Shown: positions 1 through 9,082 of the stretch, one piece after another | Position numbering within the stretch: the stretch's first letter is position 1 | How the letters are laid out: each line of letters opens with the position of its first letter | Assembly: GCA_017432445.1 (NCBI GenBank) | Contig: JAFRJC010000034.1 | Span: 1 to 64,000 of the forward strand | DNA: 64,000 bases | Source of the DNA: Eggerthellaceae bacterium | Lineage (GTDB): Bacteria > Actinomycetota > Coriobacteriia > Coriobacteriales > Eggerthellaceae | Reading direction: 5' to 3' | Program-made: the position numbers and the translations under genes | Notes under the pieces: model-generated | Databases searched by the model: none | Told to the model about the DNA's origin: nothing | What the model saw: only the letters and a program-made list of their open reading frames with translations

Positions 1-179
1 AGCGCGAATCCCCAGGCCCCTCCGCCCCAAGCGAAAGGCACTGTCGGCGGCTGTAGCCCAAGCAGTTCGCATTGACTGAAAACGGGTTCCGAGCGGCAGA
101 ACGTAGTGGCATCCTCCTGTATAATCAGCTTCAAACAAAGCATTGGTAGGGCGATAGCGCAATGTGAGGAGATTGAACT
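1..179 (+). promoter_or_regulatory. Leader upstream of hemL with a -10 box
   Basis: No coding frame is supported here. A perfect TATAAT lies at 120-125, about 55 bases before the hemL start, but no convincing -35 box sits 16-18 bases upstream of it; a TTGACT at 72-77 is too far away. A GAGGAG ribosome binding site lies at about 167-172. The segment GGCACTGTCGG near position 37 faintly recalls part of a cobalamin riboswitch, but no B12-box follows, so no riboswitch is called. Confidence 0.35.
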
Positions 180-1454
180 ATGGCAACTTCAGCAGAGTTG
201 ATGGATCGTGCGGTCAAAGTGATTCCCGGCGGGGTGAACTCGCCGGTGCGCGCGTTTGGAAGCGTGGGGTTGACACCGCGGTTCATTGCCCGTGCTGACG
301 GGCCGTATGTTTGGGATGTCGAAGGCACACGTTACCTCGACTACGTGGGCTCGTGGGGGCCGATGTTCCTGGGGCACAACAATCCGGCGGTTCGCGCGGC
401 AGTGCAGGAAGCCTGCGAGCGAGGCCTGAGCTTCGGCGCCGCGACCGAATTGGAAGTGCAGATTGCCGAGTACATCTGCGAAACCGTGCCGCACGTGGAC
501 ATGATTCGCATGGTCAACTCGGGCACCGAGGCCGTCATGAGCGCGTTGCGCCTGGCGCGCGGGTTCACGGGCCGCGACAAGATCGTGAAGTTCGCGGGCA
601 ACTACCATGGACACAGCGACTGCATGCTCGTAGCGGCTGGCTCGGGCGTTATGACGGCGGGCGTGCCCGATTCGGCAGGCGTGCCGGCAGGCTGCGCGCA
701 GGATACGCTGACGGCCACGTATAACGATCTGGACAGCGTGCGCGCGTTATTCGAGGGAAACCCCGGCCAAGTTGCGGCAGTCATCGTCGAGCCGGTCGCC
801 GCCAACATGGGCGTCGTCCTGCCTGGGGAAGGCTTTTTGGAAGGGTTGCGCGCATTGTGCGACGAGCACGGGGCGCTGCTGATTTTCGACGAGGTTATCT
901 GCGGTTTCCGCCTGGCATATGGCGGTGCGGCGGCTCGTTTCGGCATCGTTCCCGACTTGGTGACCTACGGTAAGATCATCGGCGGGGGCATGCCGGTCGG
1001 CGCGTTCGGCGGCAAGCGCGACATCATGCAGAAGATGGCGCCTGCTGGCCCGGTGTATCAGGCTGGCACGCTCTCGGGAAATCCCATCGCCATGACTGCG
1101 GGCCTTGCCCAGCTCGTGGAGCTGCATGATCATCCCGAACACTACGAACGCTTGGAGCAGGCAGGCGAGCGCTTGTTCGGCGGCATCGAGAGCCTCTTGT
1201 CTGAAGCCAATGCGCCCTGCACGCTCAATCATGTCGGATCGCTTGGCAGCGTGTTCTTCACGCCCGACGCGGTTATCGATTACACGAGCGCCAAGACTTC
1301 CGACACCGCGCGCTTCGCCGAGTATTTCCGCTTCATGTTGGAGCGTGGCTTCTATCTGGCTCCGTCGCAGTTCGAGGCCATGTTCATCTCGACGTTGCAC
1401 ACCGACGAGATGATCGACGAGACGCTCGCCGCCATCGGGGAGTTCTTGTCGTAG
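180..1454 (+). CDS. hemL: Glutamate-1-semialdehyde 2,1-aminomutase
   Basis: PLP-dependent class III aminotransferase-fold enzyme that converts glutamate-1-semialdehyde to 5-aminolevulinate, the first committed tetrapyrrole precursor, in the cytoplasm. At 424 aa it has the usual family length. The N-terminal [11 protein letters not shown] signature, the DEV motif ([10 protein letters not shown]) and the lysine-containing [15 protein letters not shown] motif are visible; the Schiff-base lysine should be K265. The ATG follows a GAGGAG ribosome binding site. Its place directly before cbiD suggests that the ALA made here feeds cobalamin synthesis. Identification is confident. Confidence 0.96.
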   Translation: MATSAELMDRAVKVIPGGVNSPVRAFGSVGLTPRFIARADGPYVWDVEGTRYLDYVGSWGPMFLGHNNPAVRAAVQEACERGLSFGAATELEVQIAEYICETVPHVDMIRMVNSGTEAVMSALRLARGFTGRDKIVKFAGNYHGHSDCMLVAAGSGVMTAGVPDSAGVPAGCAQDTLTATYNDLDSVRALFEGNPGQVAAVIVEPVAANMGVVLPGEGFLEGLRALCDEHGALLIFDEVICGFRLAYGGAAARFGIVPDLVTYGKIIGGGMPVGAFGGKRDIMQKMAPAGPVYQAGTLSGNPIAMTAGLAQLVELHDHPEHYERLEQAGERLFGGIESLLSEANAPCTLNHVGSLGSVFFTPDAVIDYTSAKTSDTARFAEYFRFMLERGFYLAPSQFEAMFISTLHTDEMIDETLAAIGEFLS

Positions 1455-1468
1455 CGGGGCGGTTCCCT
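1455..1468. repeat. Short GGGG-CGGTT-CCC hairpin motif
   Basis: Immediately after the hemL stop codon lies GGGGCGGTTCCCTC, a member of a recurrent intergenic motif (consensus about AAGGGGCAGTCCCCTT) also found near 3481, 6038, 20717, 26596, 30661, 51281 and 53785. It is short and lacks a U-run, so it is not a convincing terminator. It could be a REP-like element or an RNA processing or stability signal. Confidence 0.4.
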
Positions 1469-1510
1469 CCGTTGCGAATCTAGGCACCGTCGAGGTCGGA
1501 AAGGCGTTTC

Positions 1511-2647
1511 ATGCGCAAGCTGGAAGAATACATAAACGTCGGTACCAAGCGCATGCGCTGCGGGTACACGACGGGGTCATGTGCCGCAGCGGCTTCGCGC
1601 GCGGCGGCAGAGCTTCTGTTGCGCGGCGAGCTCGTTCCGGCGATAACGCTGCTGACGCCCGCGGGGATAGAGGTGGTCATCGAAGTCGAGGAGCATGACG
1701 AGGGTGAAGGTTGGGCCGAATGTGCCGTGCAAAAGGATTCGGGCGATGATCCGGATGTGACGAATGGTGCGTTCGTGTATTCCCGTGTCGAGCGTTGCGA
1801 CGAACCCGGCGTGCACATAGACGGCGGCGTGGGAGTAGGACGCGTCACACGCGAGGGACTCGACCAGCCCGTGGGTGCGGCCGCCATCAACTCGACGCCT
1901 CGAAGGATGATAAAGGAGCAGGTCGAGGAGGTGCTCGAAGAAGCTTCCGACTACGAGGGAGGCTTGCGCGTCGTCATCTCCATACCTGCAGGGGTCGAGC
2001 TTGCAGCCAAGACGTTCAATCCGCGCCTGGGTATCGAGGGCGGTATCTCGGTGCTCGGCACAGGTGGAATCGTGCGGCCGATGAGCGAGGATGCGCTCAT
2101 CGCGTCGATCGAGTTGGAGATGCGCATGCTCTACGAACGTGGCGTGCGCGATCTTCTCGTGGTGCCGGGCAACTACGGGCGCGATTTCGCGTGCGGCCAG
2201 CTCGAGCTATCCATGGATGAGGCCGTTTCGTGTTCGAACTACTTCGGAGCCACGCTGGACGCTGCCTGTGTGCTGGGTTTCGAGCGCGTGCTCATCGTGG
2301 GTCACATCGGGAAGATGGCGAAGGTGGCCGGCGGCATCATGAACACGCATTCCCGCGTGGCTGACTGCCGGGTGGAGGTGCTGGCAGCGCATGCGGCGCT
2401 CGTCGGCGCCCCACGGGAGGTCATAGTCCAGATTATGGGCGCGGCGACGACCGATGCCGCACTTGACGCGCTGAAGGAATGCGGGCTTGCAGAGGCGACG
2501 ATGGCTTCGCTCATGGCGAACCTTGCCGATAAGCTGAACCATCGCGCGGCCGGCAAGCTGCAGGTGGAGGCGATCGTGTTCAGCAACGTTCACGGAGTTT
2601 TGGGTGAAACGCCTGGTGCCAAGGCGCTGTCGCAGGTGTGGCTGTAA
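1511..2647 (+). CDS. cbiD: Cobalt-precorrin-5B (C1)-methyltransferase CbiD
   Basis: SAM-dependent enzyme that methylates C1 of cobalt-precorrin-5B in the anaerobic cobalamin pathway. Recognised by the N-terminal RCGYTTGSCAAAASRAA signature and the internal GYGR/PGNYGRDFA-type region (VPGNYGRDFACGQL); 378 aa is the normal CbiD length. The ATG follows GGAAAGG at a suitable distance. It lies between hemL and cobM on the same strand, consistent with a cob operon. CbiD marks the oxygen-independent route, which fits an anaerobe. Confidence 0.95.
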   Translation: MRKLEEYINVGTKRMRCGYTTGSCAAAASRAAAELLLRGELVPAITLLTPAGIEVVIEVEEHDEGEGWAECAVQKDSGDDPDVTNGAFVYSRVERCDEPGVHIDGGVGVGRVTREGLDQPVGAAAINSTPRRMIKEQVEEVLEEASDYEGGLRVVISIPAGVELAAKTFNPRLGIEGGISVLGTGGIVRPMSEDALIASIELEMRMLYERGVRDLLVVPGNYGRDFACGQLELSMDEAVSCSNYFGATLDAACVLGFERVLIVGHIGKMAKVAGGIMNTHSRVADCRVEVLAAHAALVGAPREVIVQIMGAATTDAALDALKECGLAEATMASLMANLADKLNHRAAGKLQVEAIVFSNVHGVLGETPGAKALSQVWL

Positions 2648-2715
2648 AATTCTTGTAAGAAGGCGACAGCACATAATCTCATAGGAAGACGACAACAATT
2701 CGGAAAGGATGCACG

Positions 2716-3471
2716 ATGATTCATTTCGTAGGGGCGGGATCTGGCGCTGCCGATCTCATCACGGTACGCGGCGCGAAGCTGCTCGGCGAAGCCGATGTCA
2801 TCATCTATGCGGGATCGCTGGTTAACCCGGCGCTGCTCGATTACGCAAAAGAAGGCTGCGAAATCCACAACTCGGCTCATATGACGCTCGAGGAGGTCGT
2901 TGCAGTTGAGCGGGCGGCCGAAGAGGCTGGCAAGATGTGCGTGCGCCTGCACACGGGCGACCCTTGCCTCTACGGTGCGCATCGCGAGCAAATGGACTTG
3001 CTCGACGAGGCTGGAATCGAATACGAGGTCGTGCCCGGCGTGTCATCGTTTTGCGGGGCGGCGGCTGCGCTGAAGGCCGAATACACGCTTCCCAACGTAT
3101 CGCAATCGGTCATCATCACGCGCATGGAGGGTCGCACTCCGGTGCCCGAGGGCGAGAAGCTGCGCCTCATGGCAAGCCATGGTTGCACGATGGTGCTCTT
3201 CCTTTCCACGAGCTTGCTCGAAGGGGCAGTGGAGGAGCTTCTGGCGGGTGGCTATTCGCCCGACACTCCCGCCGCAATCGTGTACAAGGCTACCTGGCCC
3301 GATGAGCAGGTTTGGCATTGCACCGTGGGTACGCTCGCGGAGACCGCGAAGGAGGCCGGCGTCAAGAACACCGCGCTCATCACCATCGGCGGTTTCCTGG
3401 GTGATGCGTACGACCGCTCGCGTCTGTACGACCCCACGTTCACACATATGTTCCGCGAGGCTAGCGAGTAA
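2716..3471 (+). CDS. cobM: Cobalt-precorrin-4 C11-methyltransferase (CobM/CbiF)
   Basis: Tetrapyrrole methylase family protein that transfers a methyl group from SAM to C11 of (cobalt-)precorrin-4. The N-terminal VGAGSGAADLITVRGAK, the YAGSLV motif and the central LHTGDPCLYGA and VPGVSSFCGAAAAL motifs are diagnostic of CbiF. Length (251 aa) is normal. The ATG follows GGAAAGGATGCACG. It is separated from the next cob gene (cbiG) by a secreted serpin gene. Confidence 0.95.
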   Translation: MIHFVGAGSGAADLITVRGAKLLGEADVIIYAGSLVNPALLDYAKEGCEIHNSAHMTLEEVVAVERAAEEAGKMCVRLHTGDPCLYGAHREQMDLLDEAGIEYEVVPGVSSFCGAAAALKAEYTLPNVSQSVIITRMEGRTPVPEGEKLRLMASHGCTMVLFLSTSLLEGAVEELLAGGYSPDTPAAIVYKATWPDEQVWHCTVGTLAETAKEAGVKNTALITIGGFLGDAYDRSRLYDPTFTHMFREASE

Positions 3472-3480
3472 GGTCGTCGA

Positions 3481-3495
3481 AGGGGATGGTCCCCT
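3481..3495. repeat. Short palindrome after cobM
   Basis: AGGGGATGGTCCCCT is a perfect 6-bp stem with a 3-base loop located 10 bases after the cobM stop codon. It belongs to the recurrent short hairpin family of this window. No U-run follows, so termination is not assured. Confidence 0.45.
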
Positions 3496-3586
3496 CAAGG
3501 ATTGATCGTGAAAGCCGCCAATGCGATTTGCGGCGATGCGTCCGATTGTCGCGACCGTCTTTAGTTCGTCGGGCGAGGAGCAAGGA

Positions 3587-4912
3587 ATGAGCACGAAAAC
3601 CGGGTTGTTTTGCGCCATGGCGTTGGCTCTCGCCTTGGGAATCGGCGCCATCGGCGTTGCCGACAACGCGCCGATGGCTTTTGCGGCCGATTCTGGATTG
3701 CAGGCTGCGCAGCTTGACGAGTCGGGGCCCAGCGTGCAGACGCAGGCTGCGACCAAATCTGCCAAACCCGCGAAACCGTCCAAGAAACAGCTCAAGAGTT
3801 TCAGGAAAGCGAGCGCGGACTTTTCTCTGGAGCTGTTCAAGAAATCGGTGGAGGCGAAGGGAAAGAACGCCAACGTGACCATCTCGCCCATGTCGGTGAT
3901 GTACGCGCTGGCGATTACAGCAAACGGGGCGGGCGGCAAGACGGCAAAGCAGATGCGCAAGGTGCTGGGCGACGGTGCGAGCATGGCGCGAATCAACAAG
4001 AATCTGGCCTGGTACAACAGTTCTCTCAAGAACGTTGAGAAAGCGAAGCTGCTCAACGCCAATTCGGTTTGGTATCACAACGGCGGCAGCTTGATCATGA
4101 AGCCGAAGTTTCTCGCCAAGGCCAAGAAACACTATTCCGCCCAGGTTAACGGCGCTGATTTCAGCGCCCCCAAAACCGTCAACCTCATCAATTCCTGGGT
4201 GGCCGAGAACACCAACGGCATGATCAAGCAAGTTGTGGATCGGTTGAGCGATGATGATCGCGTGGCAATCATCAATGCGTTGTATTTCGATGCCGAATGG
4301 AAGGCGCCCTTCGAATCGGGCGATGTGAGAACTGAGCGTTTCACGAATGCGAATGGCAAGAAACGCAAGGTCAAGATGATGCACGGCACCGAGTACCGCT
4401 ACATCGAGGGCGATAACGTGACGGGTTTCATCAAGCCCTATGCGAAAGGCTACAGCTACGTGGCCCTGCTACCCCGTAAGGGCATTGATGCCCGTCAGTA
4501 TGCCATGAGCTTGGACGGCGACACCTTCCGCAAACTCGTCGCAAAAGCGAAGCGGAAGACCGTGCGCATTGCGCTGCCGAAGTATTCGCTGTCCTACACG
4601 AACGATTCCATGGAGCGCCAGCTTCAGGATATGGGAATCGAACTGGCTTTTTCAGACGCTGCCAACTTCAAGAACATGGGTACCGACAGAACGGGGAAAC
4701 TGAGCCTTGATCGGGTCATCCACAAGACGAAGATCGATCTCGACGAACAGGGAACGAGGGCGGCAGCCGTGACGGCCGTGTTTGCCAAGGCGAGCTCCGC
4801 GATGATCGATGTGAAGTATGTTACCCTGAACAGGCCGTTCGTATATGCGATTATCGATAACACCAACAAGCTGCCCGTGTTTATCGGCACGGTGAGCAAC
4901 ATCGGGAAATAA
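3587..4912 (+). CDS. Secreted serpin (serine protease inhibitor)
   Basis: Serpins trap serine or cysteine proteases by a suicide mechanism. The likely start is the ATG at 3587 (441 aa), preceded by GAGGAGCAAGG; it opens with a signal peptide (hydrophobic stretch, then a cleavage site near PMAFAA). A lysine/proline-rich linker precedes the serpin fold. Family marks are NVTISPMSVMYALAI, VRTERFTNANG and the C-terminal LNRPFVYAIIDNTNKLPVFIG. The hinge EQGTRAAAVTAV has the small residues of inhibitory serpins, although P13 is R rather than the usual E. The reactive loop (about FAKASSAMID) suggests a small or hydrophobic P1, hence elastase- or chymotrypsin-like targets; the exact P1 is uncertain. 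It is oddly placed inside the cobalamin gene run. Confidence 0.93.
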   Translation: MSTKTGLFCAMALALALGIGAIGVADNAPMAFAADSGLQAAQLDESGPSVQTQAATKSAKPAKPSKKQLKSFRKASADFSLELFKKSVEAKGKNANVTISPMSVMYALAITANGAGGKTAKQMRKVLGDGASMARINKNLAWYNSSLKNVEKAKLLNANSVWYHNGGSLIMKPKFLAKAKKHYSAQVNGADFSAPKTVNLINSWVAENTNGMIKQVVDRLSDDDRVAIINALYFDAEWKAPFESGDVRTERFTNANGKKRKVKMMHGTEYRYIEGDNVTGFIKPYAKGYSYVALLPRKGIDARQYAMSLDGDTFRKLVAKAKRKTVRIALPKYSLSYTNDSMERQLQDMGIELAFSDAANFKNMGTDRTGKLSLDRVIHKTKIDLDEQGTRAAAVTAVFAKASSAMIDVKYVTLNRPFVYAIIDNTNKLPVFIGTVSNIGK

Positions 4913-4929
4913 CTGGCGACTGGGAGCCC

Positions 4930-6030
4930 ATGGCTGATTCGAGGATGACAGATTCTAGCGACATCGCCCTCGGCGGAGAGCCTTCTTGCGCCCTCATAGC
5001 CTTCACGCGCAGGGGCTGCGTGCTTGCGAAGGATATCGCTGGGGGCTTGGTGCGGCAGGGTGCTTATACCGCCGAGCGCATAACCGTGAGCGGTCCTGCA
5101 CGATTTGCCGACGAGCTGCAGGTTAAGGCCTACGAGAGCCTGGCCTCGTGGACGGCCGAATGGTTTTCGTGCGCCGATGCGCTCGTGTACGTGGGTGCTA
5201 CAGGCATTGCGGTCCGTGCGATTGCGCCGTACGTGCGCGACAAGTTCCATGACCCGGCTGTCGTGAGCGTCGACGAGGCGGGGCGCTTTGCGGTGCCTTT
5301 GCTTTCGGGGCATGTCGGTGGGGCGAACGAGCTTGCCCGCATGGTGGCGAAGCTCTGCGGCGGCCAGGCAGTCGTCTCAACAGCAACCGATGTGAACGAG
5401 CTGTTCGCCGTCGACGAATGGGCGGCGCGACGGGGCTTTCGCATTGTGGAGCGCGTGCTTGCCAAGGAGATCTCCGCTCGGCTTCTCGAGGGCGGTTCGG
5501 TCGGCTTCGCATCCGATTTCGAGCTTGATTGGCAACCTCCTGCGGGCGTGGTTCCCGTCGACGGCGATGCCGACGCGAGCGACGGCAGGCCCGATCTCGG
5601 ATTCGCGGTATCGCTCGACGATGCGCGCTGTCCGTTCGAGCGCACACTGCACCTTGTGCCGCAGGTCGTGACCGTTGGGGTGGGTTGCCGCAAGGATACC
5701 GACCCAGCCGTTCTGGCTCAGGCAGTCGATGCAGCGCTTGCTGTCGCCCGCGTTTCTCCGCTCGCCGTGAGGTTGTTGGCTTCCATTGATGTGAAAAGCG
5801 AAGAGCCGGCTATCCTTCAGCTTGCCGAAAACCGCGGGTGGGATGTGCGGTTCTACACAGCCGAAGAACTGAACGAGGTGCCAGGCGAGTTCGAGTCGTC
5901 CGAGTTCGTGCGTCGAACCGTAGGCGTGGACAACGTCTGCGAGCGGTCTGCCCTCGCGCAGGGCGGGCGGCTTCTTTTAGGAAAGCAGGCGGGCAACGGA
6001 ACGACCGTCGCGCTGTCGGTTAGGACATGA
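4930..6030 (+). CDS. cbiG: Cobalt-precorrin-5A hydrolase CbiG
   Basis: CbiG opens the delta-lactone of cobalt-precorrin-5A and releases acetaldehyde, a step specific to anaerobic cobalamin synthesis. Visible are the N-terminal domain (YVGATGIAVRAIAPYV, DPAVVSVDEAGRFAVPLLSGHVGGAN) and the C-terminal CbiG domain (VTVGVGCRKDT, ERSALAQGG). Length 366 aa is typical. It begins 17 bases after the serpin stop codon, so the two may be co-transcribed. The ATG at 4930 is preceded by TGGGAG; a second ATG five codons later is an alternative start. Confidence 0.94.
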   Translation: MADSRMTDSSDIALGGEPSCALIAFTRRGCVLAKDIAGGLVRQGAYTAERITVSGPARFADELQVKAYESLASWTAEWFSCADALVYVGATGIAVRAIAPYVRDKFHDPAVVSVDEAGRFAVPLLSGHVGGANELARMVAKLCGGQAVVSTATDVNELFAVDEWAARRGFRIVERVLAKEISARLLEGGSVGFASDFELDWQPPAGVVPVDGDADASDGRPDLGFAVSLDDARCPFERTLHLVPQVVTVGVGCRKDTDPAVLAQAVDAALAVARVSPLAVRLLASIDVKSEEPAILQLAENRGWDVRFYTAEELNEVPGEFESSEFVRRTVGVDNVCERSALAQGGRLLLGKQAGNGTTVALSVRT

Positions 6031-6037
6031 TGCCATT

Positions 6038-6053
6038 AAAGGACCAGTCCCCT
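6038..6053. repeat. Short hairpin motif after cbiG
   Basis: AAAGGACCAGTCCCCT, an imperfect palindrome, sits eight bases after the cbiG stop codon. It is another copy of the recurrent GGGG-x-CCCC motif in this window. Confidence 0.35.
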
Positions 6054-6162
6054 CTGACGGCGTTTTAGGATGTTGGTTGTGATTCATGCCGCCGAATGCG
6101 GTGACATGTTTGAGGACGAAGAGATATTCGGGTTGTTAGCCCATTTCGGAAAGGATGTTGAG

Positions 6163-6915
6163 ATGAGCGAGGTAGTCGGAAAGCTGTACGTCGTAGGTCT
6201 GGGCCCTGGCGGGTCGAACGACATGACGTTGCGCGCCAAGGCCGCAGTCGAGGCATGCGATCTGATTGCGGGGTACACGGTCTATGTCGACCTGCTGCGT
6301 GATGAGTTTCCCGACAAAGAAATCCTGACTACGCCCATGCGCAAAGAGGTCGACCGCTGCCGCAAGGCGCTCGAGGCCGCTGCCGAGGGTCGCAACGTTG
6401 CCATGGTGTGCTCGGGGGACCCGGGCGTGTACGGCATGGCCGGGCTCATCTACGAGCTGGCGGGTGAGTTCGATCCTATCGACATCGAGGTCATACCCGG
6501 TGTTTCCGCCTCAACGGGCGGCGCTGCAGTGCTCGGCGCACCGCTCATGCACGACTGGTGCACCATCTCGCTTTCCGACCTGCTCACGCCGTGGGATAAA
6601 ATCGAGCAACGCTTAGCTGCTGCCGCTCAGGCAGATTTCGTCATCAGCTTGTACAACCCGTCCTCGCACAAGCGCCCGGATTACCTCCAGCGTGCCTGTG
6701 ACATACTGCTTGCGGCGGGCAAGGATCCTCAAACCGTGTGCGGCACCGTCCGCAACATCGGCCGCGAAGGCGAGGAAGCGAACGTAATGACCTTGGCAGA
6801 GCTGCGCGATACACAGGTCGACATGTTCACCTGCGTGTTCATAGGCAACTCCCAGACCAAGGAGATTGGCGGACATATGGTCACGCCGCGCGGCTACCTG
6901 CAACGCGAAGATTAG
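6163..6915 (+). CDS. cobJ: Precorrin-3B C17-methyltransferase (CobJ/CbiH)
   Basis: Tetrapyrrole methylase that methylates C17 and drives ring contraction in corrin synthesis. The start is placed at the ATG at 6163 (250 aa), because GGAAAGG lies eight bases upstream and the family motif LYVVGLGPGGSNDMTLRAK then falls at the N-terminus; the open frame extends upstream to 6070 without family resemblance. Also visible are CSGDPGVYGMAG, VIPGVSASTGGAAVLGAPL and GTVRNIGREGE. It ends the first cob block and is followed by a perfect 12-bp hairpin. Confidence 0.94.
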   Translation: MSEVVGKLYVVGLGPGGSNDMTLRAKAAVEACDLIAGYTVYVDLLRDEFPDKEILTTPMRKEVDRCRKALEAAAEGRNVAMVCSGDPGVYGMAGLIYELAGEFDPIDIEVIPGVSASTGGAAVLGAPLMHDWCTISLSDLLTPWDKIEQRLAAAAQADFVISLYNPSSHKRPDYLQRACDILLAAGKDPQTVCGTVRNIGREGEEANVMTLAELRDTQVDMFTCVFIGNSQTKEIGGHMVTPRGYLQRED

Positions 6916-6920
6916 ATGAG

Positions 6921-6949
6921 TTGAGCCGAAGAATGTGTCTTCGGCTCAA
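6921..6949. terminator. Bidirectional hairpin terminator
   Basis: Perfect 12-bp stem TTGAGCCGAAGA/TCTTCGGCTCAA (6921-6932 and 6938-6949) with a 5-base loop, between the convergent cobJ (+) and glutaredoxin-like (-) genes. It can serve both strands. No long U-run is present. Confidence 0.7.
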
Positions 6950-6970
6950 TCGTGCATGGTCTAAAACGAG

Positions 6971-7204
6971 TTATGCAAGCGTCTTCAGATGCTCCATCAC
7001 GGCATCATTGCCCTCGATGAGCTGTTCACCGTCGTAGAAATACGGGATTTTGTTGGCGTCGCCGCCGAGTGCGAGCAGCTCGTTGTACGGGCCTTCCTGC
7101 TCGACATCGCGCAGGTCCAGCTCGATGCCGTGCTCCGCGGCATAGTGTGTCGCTATCGAGCAGGTGGGGCAGGGTGCCCAGTAGTACAGGATAGGCGTAT
7201 TCAT
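6971..7204 (-). CDS. Glutaredoxin-like thioredoxin-fold protein
   Basis: 77-aa protein of glutaredoxin/NrdH type. The N-terminus has a beta strand followed by a CPTC redox motif (YYWAPCPTCSIA) and the cis-proline region KIPYFYDG, with GNDAVMEHL at the end. It probably reduces disulfides or mixed disulfides in the cytoplasm. GGAGACGACTT precedes the ATG. It lies 37 bases downstream of the lipase gene on the same strand, so the two may form an operon. The partner substrate cannot be told from the sequence. Confidence 0.8.
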   Translation of the reverse strand: MNTPILYYWAPCPTCSIATHYAAEHGIELDLRDVEQEGPYNELLALGGDANKIPYFYDGEQLIEGNDAVMEHLKTLA

Positions 7205-7241
7205 AAGTCGTCTCCGTTTCCGAGATTGCCTGCATGTCGGG

Positions 7242-8168
7242 CTACAGCTGCATGAGCAGCCAATCGACGATGGTCTCCTCGACGTCGAACTTGATTTCGT
7301 CGTAGTTGTGGATCTCGTGGCGGAAACCGCTGTAGAGCTTCGTCACGACATCGTGGCCGGTATCGACGAGCCAGTTGGCACAAGCGTACACGCCCTCGCC
7401 GAAGTTGCCCACGGGATCCTGGTCGCCGGCAATCAGGAGAATCGGCAGCTCGACAGGCACCTTTTCAGCCCATTCGGTTCCCTCGATGACGAGCATCATG
7501 TCGATGAAGTCGCGCATGCTGATGTTGTGCGTCGGGTGCGTGAAGGCGTCGAACGGGTCTTCGGCGTGGTCCTTCTGCACATACGGGCTGTGGCAGATCC
7601 ATTCGTTGCCAAGCTCGACGCCCTCTTCACAACGGCTGAACATCCAGCCGAACAGAGCGTTTACGATCTCGGGGTCGCTTTCATGTGCTTTGCCCGCATT
7701 GACGGCGGCGTCTGCCATCGCGCGGGTGTCGCGCGTGTTGTTGAAAACGCCCGTCGTGCCGCAGTAGATGGCGCCTGTGAGCTCATTGCCGTACTTCGCG
7801 GAGAAGTCGCGTGCGATCATCGAGCCCATGGAGTACCCGAACATGAAATACGGCAGGTCGGGATATTTCTCGCAGACGACATCTTTGAACAGCTTCTCGT
7901 CTTCCATCATGGTGTGCGGACCGCCTTCGCCCCAGTCGCCCCACGTGTCGTTGAGGATGGCCGTGGCACCGTGGCCCACATGGTCGTTCGCTGCCACGAT
8001 GAAGCCGGCGTCCATGAGGGCGACGATCATGTGGAAGTAACGCCGCGAGTGCTCGCCGAATCCGTGCACGAGCTGAACGATGCCTTCAGGCTCGCAGGCG
8101 GGTACGTAAATCCAGCCCACTACCTGGTCGCGTCCGTTGGATGAGGGAAACTTCACTTCGTGCAACAT
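7242..8168 (-). CDS. Alpha/beta hydrolase, monoacylglycerol lipase-like
   Basis: 308-aa hydrolase of the lysophospholipase/monoglyceride lipase group. The oxyanion-type VQLVHGFGEHSRRY motif, a GYSMGS nucleophile elbow (Ser near residue 113), an Asp in LLIAGDQDPVG and a late His (SGFRHEIHNY) make a full catalytic triad. No signal peptide is evident, so it is probably cytoplasmic. The start follows AAGGAGCAGGTT. It is likely co-transcribed with the downstream glutaredoxin-like gene. The substrate, an acylglycerol or other ester, is inferred from the family only. Confidence 0.88.
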   Translation of the reverse strand: MLHEVKFPSSNGRDQVVGWIYVPACEPEGIVQLVHGFGEHSRRYFHMIVALMDAGFIVAANDHVGHGATAILNDTWGDWGEGGPHTMMEDEKLFKDVVCEKYPDLPYFMFGYSMGSMIARDFSAKYGNELTGAIYCGTTGVFNNTRDTRAMADAAVNAGKAHESDPEIVNALFGWMFSRCEEGVELGNEWICHSPYVQKDHAEDPFDAFTHPTHNISMRDFIDMMLVIEGTEWAEKVPVELPILLIAGDQDPVGNFGEGVYACANWLVDTGHDVVTKLYSGFRHEIHNYDEIKFDVEETIVDWLLMQL

Positions 8169-8478
8169 AACCTGCTCCTTCTCTCGGGAAACGCATGCGT
8201 CACATCCTGCCTGAGCGCTTGGGGGAACATGTCTTCCCAGCGCATCAGCCGAGTACCATTATCGCTCAATTGAATCGATTGAGACAGGGCGCATGGCTTG
8301 TTTCGGGCATGCGGGGCATCAATCAGACAAGAAGCCCGCGATAGGGCTCTCCCTGCTGACGCGCCGAGCGCGTTTGGAAAAATAAATGCTGAGTCCCGAA
8401 CCATCTTTATAGGCAGTCGGGGTAAACTGCAACTAGCATCGGATACTCGATACGGTTTCCAAAGGGAAAGGACAAGCC

Positions 8479-8952
8479 ATGTCAGAGCAGTTCAGCGCAG
8501 AGTGGGCGAAGGGCATCATCGACGATAACGTGCAGAAAGCGCAAAGCTTCATGGACAATCCCGAGCAGATCGAAGATTTGCTCGGACAGCTGCAAGAGAA
8601 GCTCGACAGCCTTCCCAACGCAGCGACCAACGCGTTCAAGAACGTGCCGGTGATGGCGCAGATGGTCAAGAGCTATGTGACTCGAGAATACACTGCCGTG
8701 TCACCCAAGGTCGTCGCCTCTCTCGTGGCTGCGTTCGTCTACTTCGTCAAGAAGAACGACATCATTCCTGACAGCGTGCCCCTCTTCGGATACGCAGACG
8801 ACCTCGCCGTCGCGGCAGTTGCCATGGTCATCAGCGAGCCCGAGCTGAAAGCCTTTGCCGAATGGCAAGCCCAGAATGCGGCCGGCCTCAGCAAGGAAAT
8901 GACACCTGAGCCCGTTGAGGCCGTCGAGGCCGAAGCAGCTGACGTCGAGTAA
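8479..8952 (+). CDS. DUF1232 (YkvA-type) protein
   Basis: 157-aa protein with a central DUF1232 domain, recognised by the run KKNDIIPDSVPLFGYADDLA in which the Pro-Asp and Asp-Asp residues are conserved; the surrounding hydrophobic segments could insert in or lie on a membrane. The N-terminal 60 residues are amphipathic and the C-terminus is acidic (EPVEAVEAEAADVE). AAAGGACAAGCC precedes the ATG. A perfect 13-bp terminator follows at 9034. Function of the family is unknown. Confidence 0.75.
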   Translation: MSEQFSAEWAKGIIDDNVQKAQSFMDNPEQIEDLLGQLQEKLDSLPNAATNAFKNVPVMAQMVKSYVTREYTAVSPKVVASLVAAFVYFVKKNDIIPDSVPLFGYADDLAVAAVAMVISEPELKAFAEWQAQNAAGLSKEMTPEPVEAVEAEAADVE

Positions 8953-9033
8953 GCAAGGAGCCGCAAAGACGCTTCCTCGCGCGATTCCGTTGATTGAGTC
9001 CAGGACGAGGATTATTGGCATAGATGTAAACAA

Positions 9034-9064
9034 GATGGACCGGAGAGCGTATCTCCGGTCCATC
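9034..9064. terminator. Hairpin terminator between convergent genes
   Basis: Perfect 13-bp stem GATGGACCGGAGA/TCTCCGGTCCATC (9034-9046 and 9052-9064) with loop GCGTA, between the DUF1232 gene (+) and the small Zn-ribbon gene (-). Confidence 0.75.
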
Positions 9065-9082
9065 GTCGTTAGCGAGGTCAGC

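Noticed and set aside
1-120. Possible cobalamin riboswitch before hemL
   Set aside because: Only a GGCACTGTCGG-like piece is present; no B12-box or the usual helices could be traced, and the window starts here.
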